Positions 18,507-26,782 of a DNA stretch of 48,490 bases are shown piece by piece. A program made the translations under genes and the position numbers. The DNA lies in the NCBI RefSeq assembly GCF_006538745.1, contig NZ_BJLR01000046.1, forward strand, positions 1 to 48,490, given 5' to 3'. The notes beneath the pieces were generated by a model. The model did not search any database and was not told the origin of the DNA. It was given only the letters and a program-made list of their open reading frames with translations. Origin of the DNA: Cellulomonas cellasea. Lineage in GTDB: Bacteria; Actinomycetota; Actinomycetes; Actinomycetales; Cellulomonadaceae. How positions within the stretch are numbered: position 1 is the first letter of the stretch; each line of letters starts with the position of its first letter.

Positions 18507-18577
18507 GCCGACCTTGAGTGGGCGCCTGCGCGCGCGGCTTAAGGTCGGCCAGCCGGGCGCCTGTGCGCGCGGCTGGC
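18507..18577. repeat. Two consecutive hairpins sharing a 20-bp direct repeat
   Basis: The first stem pairs GCCGACCTT (18507-18515) with AAGGTCGGC (18541-18549). The second pairs GCCAGCC (18548-18554) with GGCTGGC (18571-18577). A 20-base unit, GGGCGCCTGCGCGCGCGGCT, occurs at 18520-18539 and again with one mismatch at 18555-18574. The array fills part of a 274-base gap between two same-strand genes. It could be a terminator pair, a small RNA or a duplicated protein-binding site. Confidence 0.5.
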
Positions 18578-18656
18578 TGCCACCGCAATAGATGCGTGTG
18601 CGTCACCTGCCGGCCAGCCTCGTCGCAGAACACTCCCCGCCTTGCGAGCGTGCCAG

Positions 18657-19061
18657 CTAATCTTCATGCCAACTGAAGACAAACTCTCGACCGCGATTTC
18701 CCCATGCGTTGTAATCCCAATCGATCGCGTGAGCGCCAAAGCCTAGAACGCCCTCCTTCCATAGCCCTACGCGACCGAACTTGCTGATACTGAACGGCTG
18801 AACATACGTCTCCGCACTCCGCGCCCTGTTCTTTGTCTCGATGCGGCGCCCGATCGGCAAGTAGTAGCCTGGAATAAGAGCCATGTAAAGTTCGAGCGAC
18901 TTCCACCACGTGATGCGATTATCCACCTCGAGGGGGAACTCGATATTCTGAGGGTCACCGGCCGCTCTAACTTCGAAGCTGATGCGAAAGCCGGGCTCGT
19001 CTCTAGCCATAGTTCTGAGACCGATATCGAGCCCTTCATCGCCCAACGGTTCGTCGCTCAT
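18657..19061 (-). CDS. Unknown 134-residue protein
   Basis: The start at ATG 19061 is preceded by AAGAGGTG, so I prefer it to an upstream in-frame start at 19106. It is a soluble, probably beta-rich protein with FRISFEVRAAGDPQNIEFPL, NRITWWKSLELYMALIPGYY and a Trp-rich end (GFGAHAIDWDYNAWGNRGRE). No signal peptide or family recognised. It shares the lower-GC character of its PASTA-domain neighbour and is separated from it by the hairpin array. Probably accessory cargo. Confidence 0.65.
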   Translation of the reverse strand: MSDEPLGDEGLDIGLRTMARDEPGFRISFEVRAAGDPQNIEFPLEVDNRITWWKSLELYMALIPGYYLPIGRRIETKNRARSAETYVQPFSISKFGRVGLWKEGVLGFGAHAIDWDYNAWGNRGREFVFSWHED

Positions 19062-19270
19062 CTTGCACCTCTTAATTCGTTTCGATTGTCCTGCCGACCG
19101 AGCCAAAGGCCGATTCGCGCATCACGAGACGATAGACGCCGGCCTATCCCTCCTCGACGCTGCTGCGGCGAGCGCACTCGATGCCTACGGTGAAGACGCG
19201 ACATCCTCCACTACGCCGGTGGTCCTCCTCTCACATCAAGACCCGTCACCAATCTCGTGGCCGAGTACAC

Positions 19271-20959
19271 CTAGCAGTCCGGGAGCTCGTCGAGATTGTT
19301 GCCCGGGTCCGCGTCCGGACCCGTGCGCAAGTACCGTCCGGTCCGCCCGTCGACGACGTGGACGTCCGCGACGGATGGGCCGGCGCCCGTGTAGTACGCG
19401 ACCGTCCCGCTCGTGATCTGCAAGATGGCCTGAGCGGCGCTGACCGTGCCCCACGCGCCGCACAGGCGCGTGATGTCTCCGCCGGAGTCCTTCGCGGTGG
19501 AGGTCACCCGACGATGCCTGCCCTCGCTCGCCGCGCCGCCACCGATCACGAAGGCGACGTACAGCGGGTGCCCGCCTTCGGGGACCGGCGAGGTCCTCGG
19601 GTTATCCGGCTCGCCGGAGGTCCCGGTGAACCTCCACCGCGGCTGGGTCGACGCCGCGGCGTTCGCGGCGAACCCCGTCGGGCACTGAAACGAGAAGACC
19701 ACGGTTTTCATCTCGAGATTCTCGTCGGCGTACTGGTACGTGACGGTCCCCTCGGACCCGAAGACGCTCGGCTTGGGGTCCTGAAGGACGAACCGGCCGA
19801 CCGAGCCGCGCGCGATGCGAGCCGGTGGGCTCATGACGTAGGACCCGAATGCGGCGGTGATGCTCGTCAACAGCAGGTCCGAGGGGCCCTTCGTGTTGTC
19901 GATCATCACGTAGCACGAGAAGTCCAGGGGCAGGGCGAGGGTGCGCTGCACCTCCGCGACCCAGCTCGAGAGCGTCCGCGGGACGCTGTTGAGCCACGCG
20001 TCGATGGTGCTGCCTGCGATCCCGAAGGCGTCGGCGAGCGCCGCGACCACCGTCGGGCCGGGCACGCCGTTCTCGATGGCCGCACGCGCCGCCGCAGAAC
20101 CGACGAAGTCACCGAAGTGAAGCAGCTCGAGACCCGCGACGCTGAGGAAGTCCGCATCGACCTGGTTCGGGTCGTTGTTCGGGAAGCCGAAGGAGTTGTA
20201 GGCGCTCACGATCGTCTCGTTCGACGCCCGCACGGCGGCGAGGGCAGGTGCTGGCCTGGTCGGCTGCGGCACGGCGAACGGTCGGCTGAACGTGAAAGAC
20301 ACTGTCGTGCCGTCGACGTGGAGGTCGCTGTAGGGGCGCCCAGCGATCGCGCCCAGGAACGCGTCGCGCATCGCCGCGTCCTTCAGCCTGATGCTGACGT
20401 CCACGCTGAGCTCGCTCGGGTCCGACAGCACACCCCACCTGAACCCCGTCAGCCACCAGTGGATCTCAGGGCCGCGTGTGAACAACGTCGTGCCGTTCCG
20501 GCGCAGCTTGGCGCTCAGGAGGAGCCGGTCCCCGTCGGACGCGCAGTCGTAGAACAGGTCGTGGGACGGCACGTCGTCGTTCGGGCGCTGGCCGACAGTG
20601 GCGTCGAGCACGGCGTAGCCCAGGCCGGTGGACCCGATCGGCCGGGTGTACACGCCGATCTCGCAGCCGGTCTCGAGGCCGTACTGCCCCTTCCACAGCT
20701 CAACCATCCAGTGCTTGCCCGCGTAGTCGAAGAAGATCGGCTCGCAGTCGATGACCGCACTCATCGCCAGAGCGCCGTCGTCGTACCCGTACGCGTACCC
20801 GAAGCTGCGCTGCGGGGCGTCCATGCGGGAGTAGATGATGTCCTGGTCCGGGTCGTACAGGAACCCGGCGGCGTACACGCCATACCCCAACGGGGTGGTC
20901 GGCGACCAAGGGCTCGGCACGGTCAGCTTCCAATCATCGACGTCCGGCGCGTCTGGCAC
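19271..20959 (-). CDS. DUF4474-containing protein
   Basis: 562 residues, probable start GTG 20959 with only a weak ribosome site; a start within the preceding 40 bases is possible. Residues about 35-105 match DUF4474: YDPDQDIIYSRMDAPQRSFG, then FFDYAGKHWMVELWKGQYGL and ETGCEIGVYTRP. The middle region (about 255-320) is helical and the C-terminal half appears beta-rich (GTVTYQYADENLEMKTVVFS). There is no signal peptide. It is the third gene of a same-strand set behind a LuxR regulator, after the HET-C-like and 156-residue genes. DUF4474 has no firmly established activity that I know of, so function remains open. Confidence 0.75.
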   Translation of the reverse strand: MPDAPDVDDWKLTVPSPWSPTTPLGYGVYAAGFLYDPDQDIIYSRMDAPQRSFGYAYGYDDGALAMSAVIDCEPIFFDYAGKHWMVELWKGQYGLETGCEIGVYTRPIGSTGLGYAVLDATVGQRPNDDVPSHDLFYDCASDGDRLLLSAKLRRNGTTLFTRGPEIHWWLTGFRWGVLSDPSELSVDVSIRLKDAAMRDAFLGAIAGRPYSDLHVDGTTVSFTFSRPFAVPQPTRPAPALAAVRASNETIVSAYNSFGFPNNDPNQVDADFLSVAGLELLHFGDFVGSAAARAAIENGVPGPTVVAALADAFGIAGSTIDAWLNSVPRTLSSWVAEVQRTLALPLDFSCYVMIDNTKGPSDLLLTSITAAFGSYVMSPPARIARGSVGRFVLQDPKPSVFGSEGTVTYQYADENLEMKTVVFSFQCPTGFAANAAASTQPRWRFTGTSGEPDNPRTSPVPEGGHPLYVAFVIGGGAASEGRHRRVTSTAKDSGGDITRLCGAWGTVSAAQAILQITSGTVAYYTGAGPSVADVHVVDGRTGRYLRTGPDADPGNNLDELPDC

Positions 20960-20999
20960 GCCGGGTCTTCGAGCGGGGTCAGGTCCGACGTGGTCGGCA

Positions 21000-21470
21000 C
21001 TACATCTGGCCGGCTTCCACGTCGGCGGAGAGCGTCTCTCCGGCGATACGGGCCGTCACGTGACCGCGCACGCCTCGGACGTCGAGCTTGGGCATCCCGC
21101 CCGGGGACGCGGTTCCCCAGTCCGGGCCGCCGGTGCCGGCGGTGGCGTCGATCGAGACCCCGATCCCGACGGCCCAGATCTTCTCCTCGACGGAGCTCGT
21201 GTCCGCACCCGAGGCGCTGCGATGTGCCGCCCCCGGCACGGTGCGCGGCAGGATGCCGGCGTACGTGGTGCTCACACTGATCTGCTCGACAGGTTGCTCG
21301 ACCCAGTGGAAGTGGTGGTACCAGGGGTCGAACCACCGCCGCTGCCGCTCCCAGTGAAACGTACGGCCGCCGCTCCCGATGCTTGAGTAGACGACCAGGT
21401 ACGACTTGAAGGCGTACGCCTCGAGCTTCCACTGCCCGTCGGTCGTGTACACGGTGGATTGCGAGCTCAT
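21000..21470 (-). CDS. Unknown 156-residue protein
   Basis: The start is ATG 21470, preceded by GGGAGGTG; the same frame extends upstream but inside the HET-C-like gene, so it was rejected. The protein is beta-rich with aromatic clusters (FHWERQRRWFDPWYHHFHWV) and a segment WAVGIGVSIDATAGTGGPDW. Its stop lies 40 bases before the DUF4474 start and its start 40 bases after the HET-C-like stop, so all three probably form one transcript. No family recognised; no signal peptide or membrane segment. Confidence 0.7.
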   Translation of the reverse strand: MSSQSTVYTTDGQWKLEAYAFKSYLVVYSSIGSGGRTFHWERQRRWFDPWYHHFHWVEQPVEQISVSTTYAGILPRTVPGAAHRSASGADTSSVEEKIWAVGIGVSIDATAGTGGPDWGTASPGGMPKLDVRGVRGHVTARIAGETLSADVEAGQM

Positions 21471-21510
21471 CGCACCTCCCGCGGTCCGGACGGTCCTCTG
21501 CGGTCGACGT

Positions 21511-24159
21511 TCACGTGCCCACCACGCGCGGGTCGACCCACACCGCCCAGTCCTGGGCGGACGACGGTCCGGCGTCCACGCGCAGCTCGATCCCGACGTC
21601 CTTCCCGGCGAGGTGCGACAGGTCGGCCGCGATCTGCAGCAGCGACCCCGTGTACCCCTTGTGCACGTCGACCACGGGGTTCCACACGCGGCCGCCGCCG
21701 GGGAGCGAGTGGTGCTCGAAGACCATGAACCTGGCACCGTCGGTGAAGAACGCGCCTGACCGGAAGCCGACGAGCGCCTCGAACCGGGCATGGGCTGGCA
21801 GCCGGGTGTCGGGGTGCCAACCCTTGATCGTTCCGTTGGCGACCCACATCGGGTGCGTCCACAGCGACGTCGTCGTCCGACCGTCCTCGAGCGCGAGCGG
21901 GCCGAGTCGGACGAAGCCACGGGCGTCGCCGTCACTGCCGTCGAACGGCAAGACCTGCTCGTTGCGGGTGTTGCCGAGCGTGTCAGTCAGCTCGGCCCCT
22001 ACCCAGCGGGCCTGTGACGCGAGTGCCGCGACGTCGATCGTCGTCACCTGGGGGCCGGTCACGGCCAGCCCGACGTCGACCTGCACCGGATTCGTCAGCT
22101 GCAGGTCGAGGCGCACGCGCTGCCCTCCGCGCACCCACCGGTCGAGCGTCCGGTCGTAGGCGGTCCCCGCGGTGACAGTCGTGCCCCGGGTGAAGGCGAA
22201 CACCTCCGCGCGGGCCAGCTGCCAGTCGGCCGCAACCGCACGACCCAAGGTCGTGATGAAGCGCTCGCGCTCCTGCGCCGCACCGACTGCGATACCGTCA
22301 GCGAACTCCGCGAGAGCACGGTCGCGGTCGGCGGCGGACTCATCGTCGCTCTCCAGCACCTGGACGGGCAGCGTGAGGTACCCGTACTCGTCGGGCACGC
22401 GGACCGTCGGGAACGTGTGGCCGATGGTCCGGCTCTCACCGGTGTCGACGTCGTTGAAGGCGCCCGTTCGCATCCGGTGGACCTGCCCGGGCGCCTGGTT
22501 CACCAGCAGCGCGAGCAGGAACGGCTCGTCCCCGCTTGTGCCGCGGTCCCACTCGCTCTCCTTCACGCAGAAGAGGGAGTTCAGGCGCACGACGTAGTCG
22601 CTCCACGGACGCCCGGCCTGCACGGTCCGGCGCTCGCGTCTAATGTCGCCGTAGACCCGGTACCGGCCCTCGGCGCGACCGTCGATCTGCAGCGTGAAGG
22701 CAGTGGTGACGTTGTCGGCGAGTGCCGCCAGCCGAGCCGGCGTCCACACCATCTTGGTGTTGCCGACGAGGTCGGCCGGCCCGCCGATGAGGTTGAAGAG
22801 GAATGCCGCCACCGACTCCACCGCGGACTGCACGGCGCGCACGAACGATGTCCCGAGGGCGACGAAGACATCGCCGACCGACGCGGAGCGGTTCTCGATC
22901 TCGAGGAAGGGGGGCAGGGAGGAGTACGGGCCGAGGTAGTACGCCTGGTCGTCACCGGACTCGAAGTCGTTGTACGCGAGCAGCGGGTGGTCGCGCGGCA
23001 TGTAGTCGAGCACGTCGCTGCGGCCGCCGGCGTGGACCACGATGTCCGAGTCCGTCCCGGCACCTGGGTCGCGGCCCGTGACCAGCCGCACCCGGAGGTA
23101 CCACTCGTCCGCCTGCTCGTTGACGGGGGGCGGGTACGGCCCGACCGCCGCGAACCCGTACGGAAAGCGGTGGAACTCCTCGAACTGCCGTTCACGGTCG
23201 GCTGCCGGAAGCGTCGCCGTCCTGACCTGGTCCCAGAACTCCCCGGCCCCGAGGCTCGTCATCCGAGCGCCGAGGAGCTCGAGCCACTGGCTCGAGGTGG
23301 ACCGGGCGAGGTCGGTGGCGGCCTTGAAGAGGTCCTTCCCGGAGATGTCCGTCAGCCCGCGCACCTGGACGCCGATCTCGGCCTGCCACGTGCTGTCGAG
23401 GGCGATCCCCGGCGGCGCGAGGTAGTAGACGCCCGCGGGGATCGGGACACCGAGAATGTGTTCCGGACGTGCCTCGGCCGAGTCGCGGCACGCCCGGTAC
23501 GCCCGGCAGACCGGACCGTCCGACAGCGGCGACGCCGGGTGGCAGACGATGTCCATGACGCCACTGATCGACGACAGGGCGCCGCACCAGGGCGCAGGCT
23601 TGCCGTGCGGCTTGAGACCGAGGTGGTCGGGCAGCTCGTACGACCCCGTCCACAGCGGCATCGCTGCGCGCTCCGCGACGGGGACCTCGAGAAACGTCCG
23701 AGTGCGTCGAGTCTCGTCGTCGACCCAATTCGAGTGGCTGTAGAAATCCTGTAGGGCGTGCAGGCCAGCCCCAACCACGTTGCGCGCCGCGCCGACGTCG
23801 TCGGCGCGCCACGCCCACGCGAGGCCCGCGAGCGTCCCCGAGGTGTAGCGCCTCCACATCGTCAGGACCTGCCCGGGGGCGAACAGGTCGTCGAAGTGCA
23901 GGTTCTTCAGCAGCGGCTTCCCGGCCAGCGACGCCTTGAGTCGGGGGATCCCGCCCGTCGCCCACCAGTACGGGTTGTAGAGGTAGCTGTCGACGTAGTC
24001 GGTGTGCCAGGCGACGTCGTCCGCGGCAGTCAGGCCGAAGCCTGCATCCAGTGCCGCACCCCGGGAGATCTCCTCGTGGTACCAGGGGTCACCGGCCGCG
24101 GGATCCTCCCCGCCGAACAGCAACGTGGACCCCACCATGTGTGCCAGCCAGCGCAGCAT
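21511..24159 (-). CDS. HET-C/VWA7-like protein
   Basis: 882 residues from ATG 24159, with GGGGGCG upstream. Residues 20-150 carry the histidine/aspartate pattern of HET-C and VWA7 N-terminal domains, which resemble zinc-dependent phospholipase C folds: PWYHEEISRGAALDAGFG (His28), VAWHTDYVDSYLYNPYWW (His52), GLHALQDFYSHSNWVDD (His134, Asp138, His142). The remainder has a long unknown region with short helices and a C-terminal beta-sandwich-like part ending SSAQDWAVWVDP. No classical signal peptide. A membrane-active or lipase-like role is plausible from the family but untested. A LuxR regulator gene lies immediately upstream, and two same-strand genes follow. Confidence 0.75.
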   Translation of the reverse strand: MLRWLAHMVGSTLLFGGEDPAAGDPWYHEEISRGAALDAGFGLTAADDVAWHTDYVDSYLYNPYWWATGGIPRLKASLAGKPLLKNLHFDDLFAPGQVLTMWRRYTSGTLAGLAWAWRADDVGAARNVVGAGLHALQDFYSHSNWVDDETRRTRTFLEVPVAERAAMPLWTGSYELPDHLGLKPHGKPAPWCGALSSISGVMDIVCHPASPLSDGPVCRAYRACRDSAEARPEHILGVPIPAGVYYLAPPGIALDSTWQAEIGVQVRGLTDISGKDLFKAATDLARSTSSQWLELLGARMTSLGAGEFWDQVRTATLPAADRERQFEEFHRFPYGFAAVGPYPPPVNEQADEWYLRVRLVTGRDPGAGTDSDIVVHAGGRSDVLDYMPRDHPLLAYNDFESGDDQAYYLGPYSSLPPFLEIENRSASVGDVFVALGTSFVRAVQSAVESVAAFLFNLIGGPADLVGNTKMVWTPARLAALADNVTTAFTLQIDGRAEGRYRVYGDIRRERRTVQAGRPWSDYVVRLNSLFCVKESEWDRGTSGDEPFLLALLVNQAPGQVHRMRTGAFNDVDTGESRTIGHTFPTVRVPDEYGYLTLPVQVLESDDESAADRDRALAEFADGIAVGAAQERERFITTLGRAVAADWQLARAEVFAFTRGTTVTAGTAYDRTLDRWVRGGQRVRLDLQLTNPVQVDVGLAVTGPQVTTIDVAALASQARWVGAELTDTLGNTRNEQVLPFDGSDGDARGFVRLGPLALEDGRTTTSLWTHPMWVANGTIKGWHPDTRLPAHARFEALVGFRSGAFFTDGARFMVFEHHSLPGGGRVWNPVVDVHKGYTGSLLQIAADLSHLAGKDVGIELRVDAGPSSAQDWAVWVDPRVVGT

Positions 24160-24207
24160 CGTCGCCCCCGTCCTGAGTGCCGTTCCTCACGGTAGGAGCC
24201 CGTACCA

Positions 24208-24243
24208 CCGGCCACGCCATACGCGGTTTCGCGTACTGGCCGG
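24208..24243. promoter_or_regulatory. Compound inverted repeat upstream of the HET-C-like operon
   Basis: Outer arms CCGGCCA (24208-24214) and TGGCCGG (24237-24243) enclose inner arms TACGCG (24220-24225) and CGCGTA (24230-24235). It lies 49-84 bases upstream of the HET-C-like start and downstream of the LuxR gene. It could be the operator of that regulator or a terminator for it. A 12-C homopolymer follows at 24271-24282. Confidence 0.4.
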
Positions 24244-24329
24244 CGCGACGGGAGCGTCGGTAAAATTTTGCCCCCCCCCCCCTTCGCCGGTCCGGCGCGG
24301 GGCGAGCATCGCGAGGCTCCTCGACGGCG

Positions 24330-25103
24330 CTACGGCAGCGCGGCGACGCGCGAACGTGTGGTGGCGCTCAGCGCCTCGAGCAGCGAAGCGGTGCCGAGCT
24401 TCGCGTTGATGTGCTCGACGTGCTTGTCCATCGTCCGCGGCGAGATGCCCAGCTCCCGGGCTACGATCCTGCGGGAACGCCCGGACGCCAGCGCCGTGAG
24501 GACCTCGCGCTCGCGCGGCGACAGCGGGCTGCTGAGCTCCGTGCTTTCGGGGAGGAGCGCGTCGATCTCACGTCGGACGCGCGCGCGCAGCTCCAGCGCA
24601 CTGCTCCCGATCCGTAGCAGTCGCTGGGCGCGGCTCAGCGCCTCGCGTTCGGCGGTGTCGTACGGGCGGCCGTCGCGGCCGAGGGCGAACGACGCCCGCA
24701 CGTGCGCGGTGAACCGCACGGGAACCGCGACCTGCTCGGTGATGCCCATGGTGGAGCGGAGGAAGTCGAACACCCATCCGGAGCGCCAGTCCGGGTCGAG
24801 TTCGTCGGGGCTGCGCACGGCGACGTCGCCCGTGATCACGTGGTGCCACAGCAGCGGGTGGTCCCGTGCCCTGCGAGCGGTCATGACTGCCATCGCCGGG
24901 TCGAGCCGCGAGTTCGGGTAGGTCGCGACGGACGCCATCCGATCACCGATGTGCAGGACGTTCCACGCGCACGCGTCCGAGTGGCTCAGCCGCAGCAGCG
25001 CGGCGTGCACGGCGCAGCGCGAGTCGTCCGCACCGTCGTCGAGCGCCGACAGGAGCGAGTCCATGAGCAGGTCAAGCGCATCGCGTTCGCCGCGCGACTC
25101 CAT
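24330..25103 (-). CDS. LuxR-family transcriptional regulator
   Basis: 257 residues. I chose ATG 25103 because GGGGGG lies seven bases upstream; ATG 25127 and longer starts lack a ribosome site. The N-terminal ~170 residues show no receiver aspartate pattern and may be a GAF-like sensor (FDFLRSTMGITEQVAVPVRF). The C-terminal LuxR helix-turn-helix is clear: LSPREREVLTALASGRSRRI and then LGISPRTMDKHVEHINAKLG. It precedes the HET-C/156-aa/DUF4474 set on the same strand with a 170-base gap, so it may be the local activator. The stretch 25104-25756 upstream holds no gene I can support. Confidence 0.9.
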   Translation of the reverse strand: MESRGERDALDLLMDSLLSALDDGADDSRCAVHAALLRLSHSDACAWNVLHIGDRMASVATYPNSRLDPAMAVMTARRARDHPLLWHHVITGDVAVRSPDELDPDWRSGWVFDFLRSTMGITEQVAVPVRFTAHVRASFALGRDGRPYDTAEREALSRAQRLLRIGSSALELRARVRREIDALLPESTELSSPLSPREREVLTALASGRSRRIVARELGISPRTMDKHVEHINAKLGTASLLEALSATTRSRVAALP

Positions 25104-25756
25104 CGGTAGCCCCCCACCGGCAGCCATGTGCCGCTCATGACGACGAATCTCCCCCGCGCGCGTGCGACCCGTGACGCGTCGTCCCTCAAAGCATCCCACC
25201 GGCCGGTTCGCCAGAGCCAGGACGAGAACGGGTGTGACGTCGATCAGTACGCCGCTTGGTCCGACAGTGCCCTGGTAGGGGCATGGGAGTAGCCGGTCCG
25301 CGGGTGCCGAGGCGAGACGCGGCAAGCCTCAGATGGCCTGCTGCATCGTCACCCAGAACGGCCCAGCACTGCAGGGCCCCTGTGGTCCGGCTGCCCTTTC
25401 GCAGCAGCGAAGAGGACGTAGAGCAGGCCGCTCGCGAGGACACTTCAGGTCGAGAACCGCCCGGACGGGTATCTGCCGAACCTGCTGTCCTGGCGAGCGG
25501 TCGCCGTTCGCAGTCCCAGTACGCCGGATGGTCCGGCGGTACGGGATGGCGAGCGGCACCAGCAGCCGCCCGGCGCCCGGCTGCCTCATCCCACGGAGGC
25601 TCACATGACCACACCGATGCCCTTACATCGACCACCCGGGCACGGCTCGTGCCGCTCTGATCTTCTATGCCGAAGTCTTGCTGCGTTGTTCCTGCGTCGG
25701 GACGTGGGGGCCACGCACCAACCGACCCGCGCGCGCGGGGGACTTGGGGCCCTTCG

Positions 25757-26254
25757 TTACGACCCGGCGGACTTGAACTGGGTATACCAGAGGTTGCGCA
25801 AGGACCGATCGAGTGCGAAGTACTCGTGCTGCGCCAGGATCAGCCGGGTCGCCAGCCGGCGAAACCCGCGCCCGGGAAGGACCGACGCCAACCGGTACCG
25901 CAGTGCCCGGTCATCCACGGTTACGCGAGGGTCGATTCCGGCTAGGAGGCCCAATGGATTGCCGGTGAGGGCTCCAGCGAGAGCCTTCCAGTCCGCGACG
26001 TACGAGAGGTGGAGCGAGACCGCGGCGTCGCCGTTGGTCCGGCGCTGGATCTCTTCGGCGATTACGCGGAGATCACGGCGGGTCGTGGTGCGGGGGCGCC
26101 CGTTCGCGTGGTCGGCGAGCAGCTTGCCCCGGCAGGACGGTGCCTTGACGCGGTTCGCGGATGCACCGCACTTGTGGCGGGAAGAAGGCTTTCCGGACGT
26201 GGTTCTCGCCCTGCGGACCGTCCGGCACCGGCGATCAGCAGTGCGCCCGTTCAC
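25757..26254 (-). CDS. Unknown protein, start uncertain
   Basis: The C-terminal ~120 residues look like a real protein with good codon bias: RRDLRVIAEEIQRRTNG, then AVSLHLSYVADWKALAGALT, then RLATRLILAQHEYFALDRSL and a stop at 25757. Upstream, a short HKCGASANRVKAPSCRGKLL segment carries two cysteines. GTG 26254 is the only nearby start, and upstream sequence in this frame becomes Arg/Ser-rich, so the N-terminus may be lost or frameshifted. It overlaps the start of an oppositely oriented small gene. Family not recognised. Confidence 0.42.
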   Translation of the reverse strand: MNGRTADRRCRTVRRARTTSGKPSSRHKCGASANRVKAPSCRGKLLADHANGRPRTTTRRDLRVIAEEIQRRTNGDAAVSLHLSYVADWKALAGALTGNPLGLLAGIDPRVTVDDRALRYRLASVLPGRGFRRLATRLILAQHEYFALDRSLRNLWYTQFKSAGS

Positions 26255-26540
26255 GAGCGAGGCCGCCTCCGCAGCGAAGCGGGATCCCGATGCGAGAGCA
26301 GCGCGCGCCATGCTGAACGAGAACGCCGCACCGGCGGACCCGGACGTGCCGCACCTCGAGCGACTCGTGATCGTGCGGGCCTCGAACATCAAGCGGACTC
26401 ATTCCGACGACGTCGGGGAGCTCGCGGTCACGAAACTACCCGCCGGTCGTCCGGTTCTCCACGAGGTACCTCCGGGGGACCGGGCCGAGTTCGCACAGGA
26501 GGACGACAAATGGCAACCGCCTGAGACTCAGCCGCAGTAG
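26241..26540 (+). CDS. Unknown small protein, possibly truncated
   Basis: A 99-residue frame from GTG 26241 with strong G/C third-position bias: AAKRDPDARAARAMLNENAA, then PHLERLVIVRASNIKRTHSD, ending in an acidic, glutamine-rich tail. No Shine-Dalgarno is visible, and the frame stays open upstream with poorer codon bias, so this may be the C-terminal remnant of a longer gene. It overlaps the divergent frame at 25757-26254 by 14 bases. Family not recognised. No gene seen between 26541 and 26782. Confidence 0.4.
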   Translation: MRPFTSEAASAAKRDPDARAARAMLNENAAPADPDVPHLERLVIVRASNIKRTHSDDVGELAVTKLPAGRPVLHEVPPGDRAEFAQEDDKWQPPETQPQ

Positions 26541-26782
26541 CAGCGGCGATATTGTAGGCGGCAGGGGGCCGGCGTCGACCGAGCAGCCTCAAGCAGACGG
26601 CGCCTCCACAGCCCTGGCCGCTCACCGCCAGCGCTTCGAATGAGATGTGCGTGGCCCAGTTGGCCTACATACGCGACGCGGGCAGGGTCAAGCTACGACG
26701 CCAGCCGTCGGTCAAGGGTCTACCGTGGTCCACCACGAAAACCAACGCGCGCTTTCTCGCCGTCGCCCGTCGCTATTTCGCT

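Noticed and set aside
25186-25635. Minus-strand frame of 149 codons upstream of the LuxR gene
   Set aside because: Arg/Ser-rich composition, no ribosome site, and competing frames of equal quality; no support for coding.
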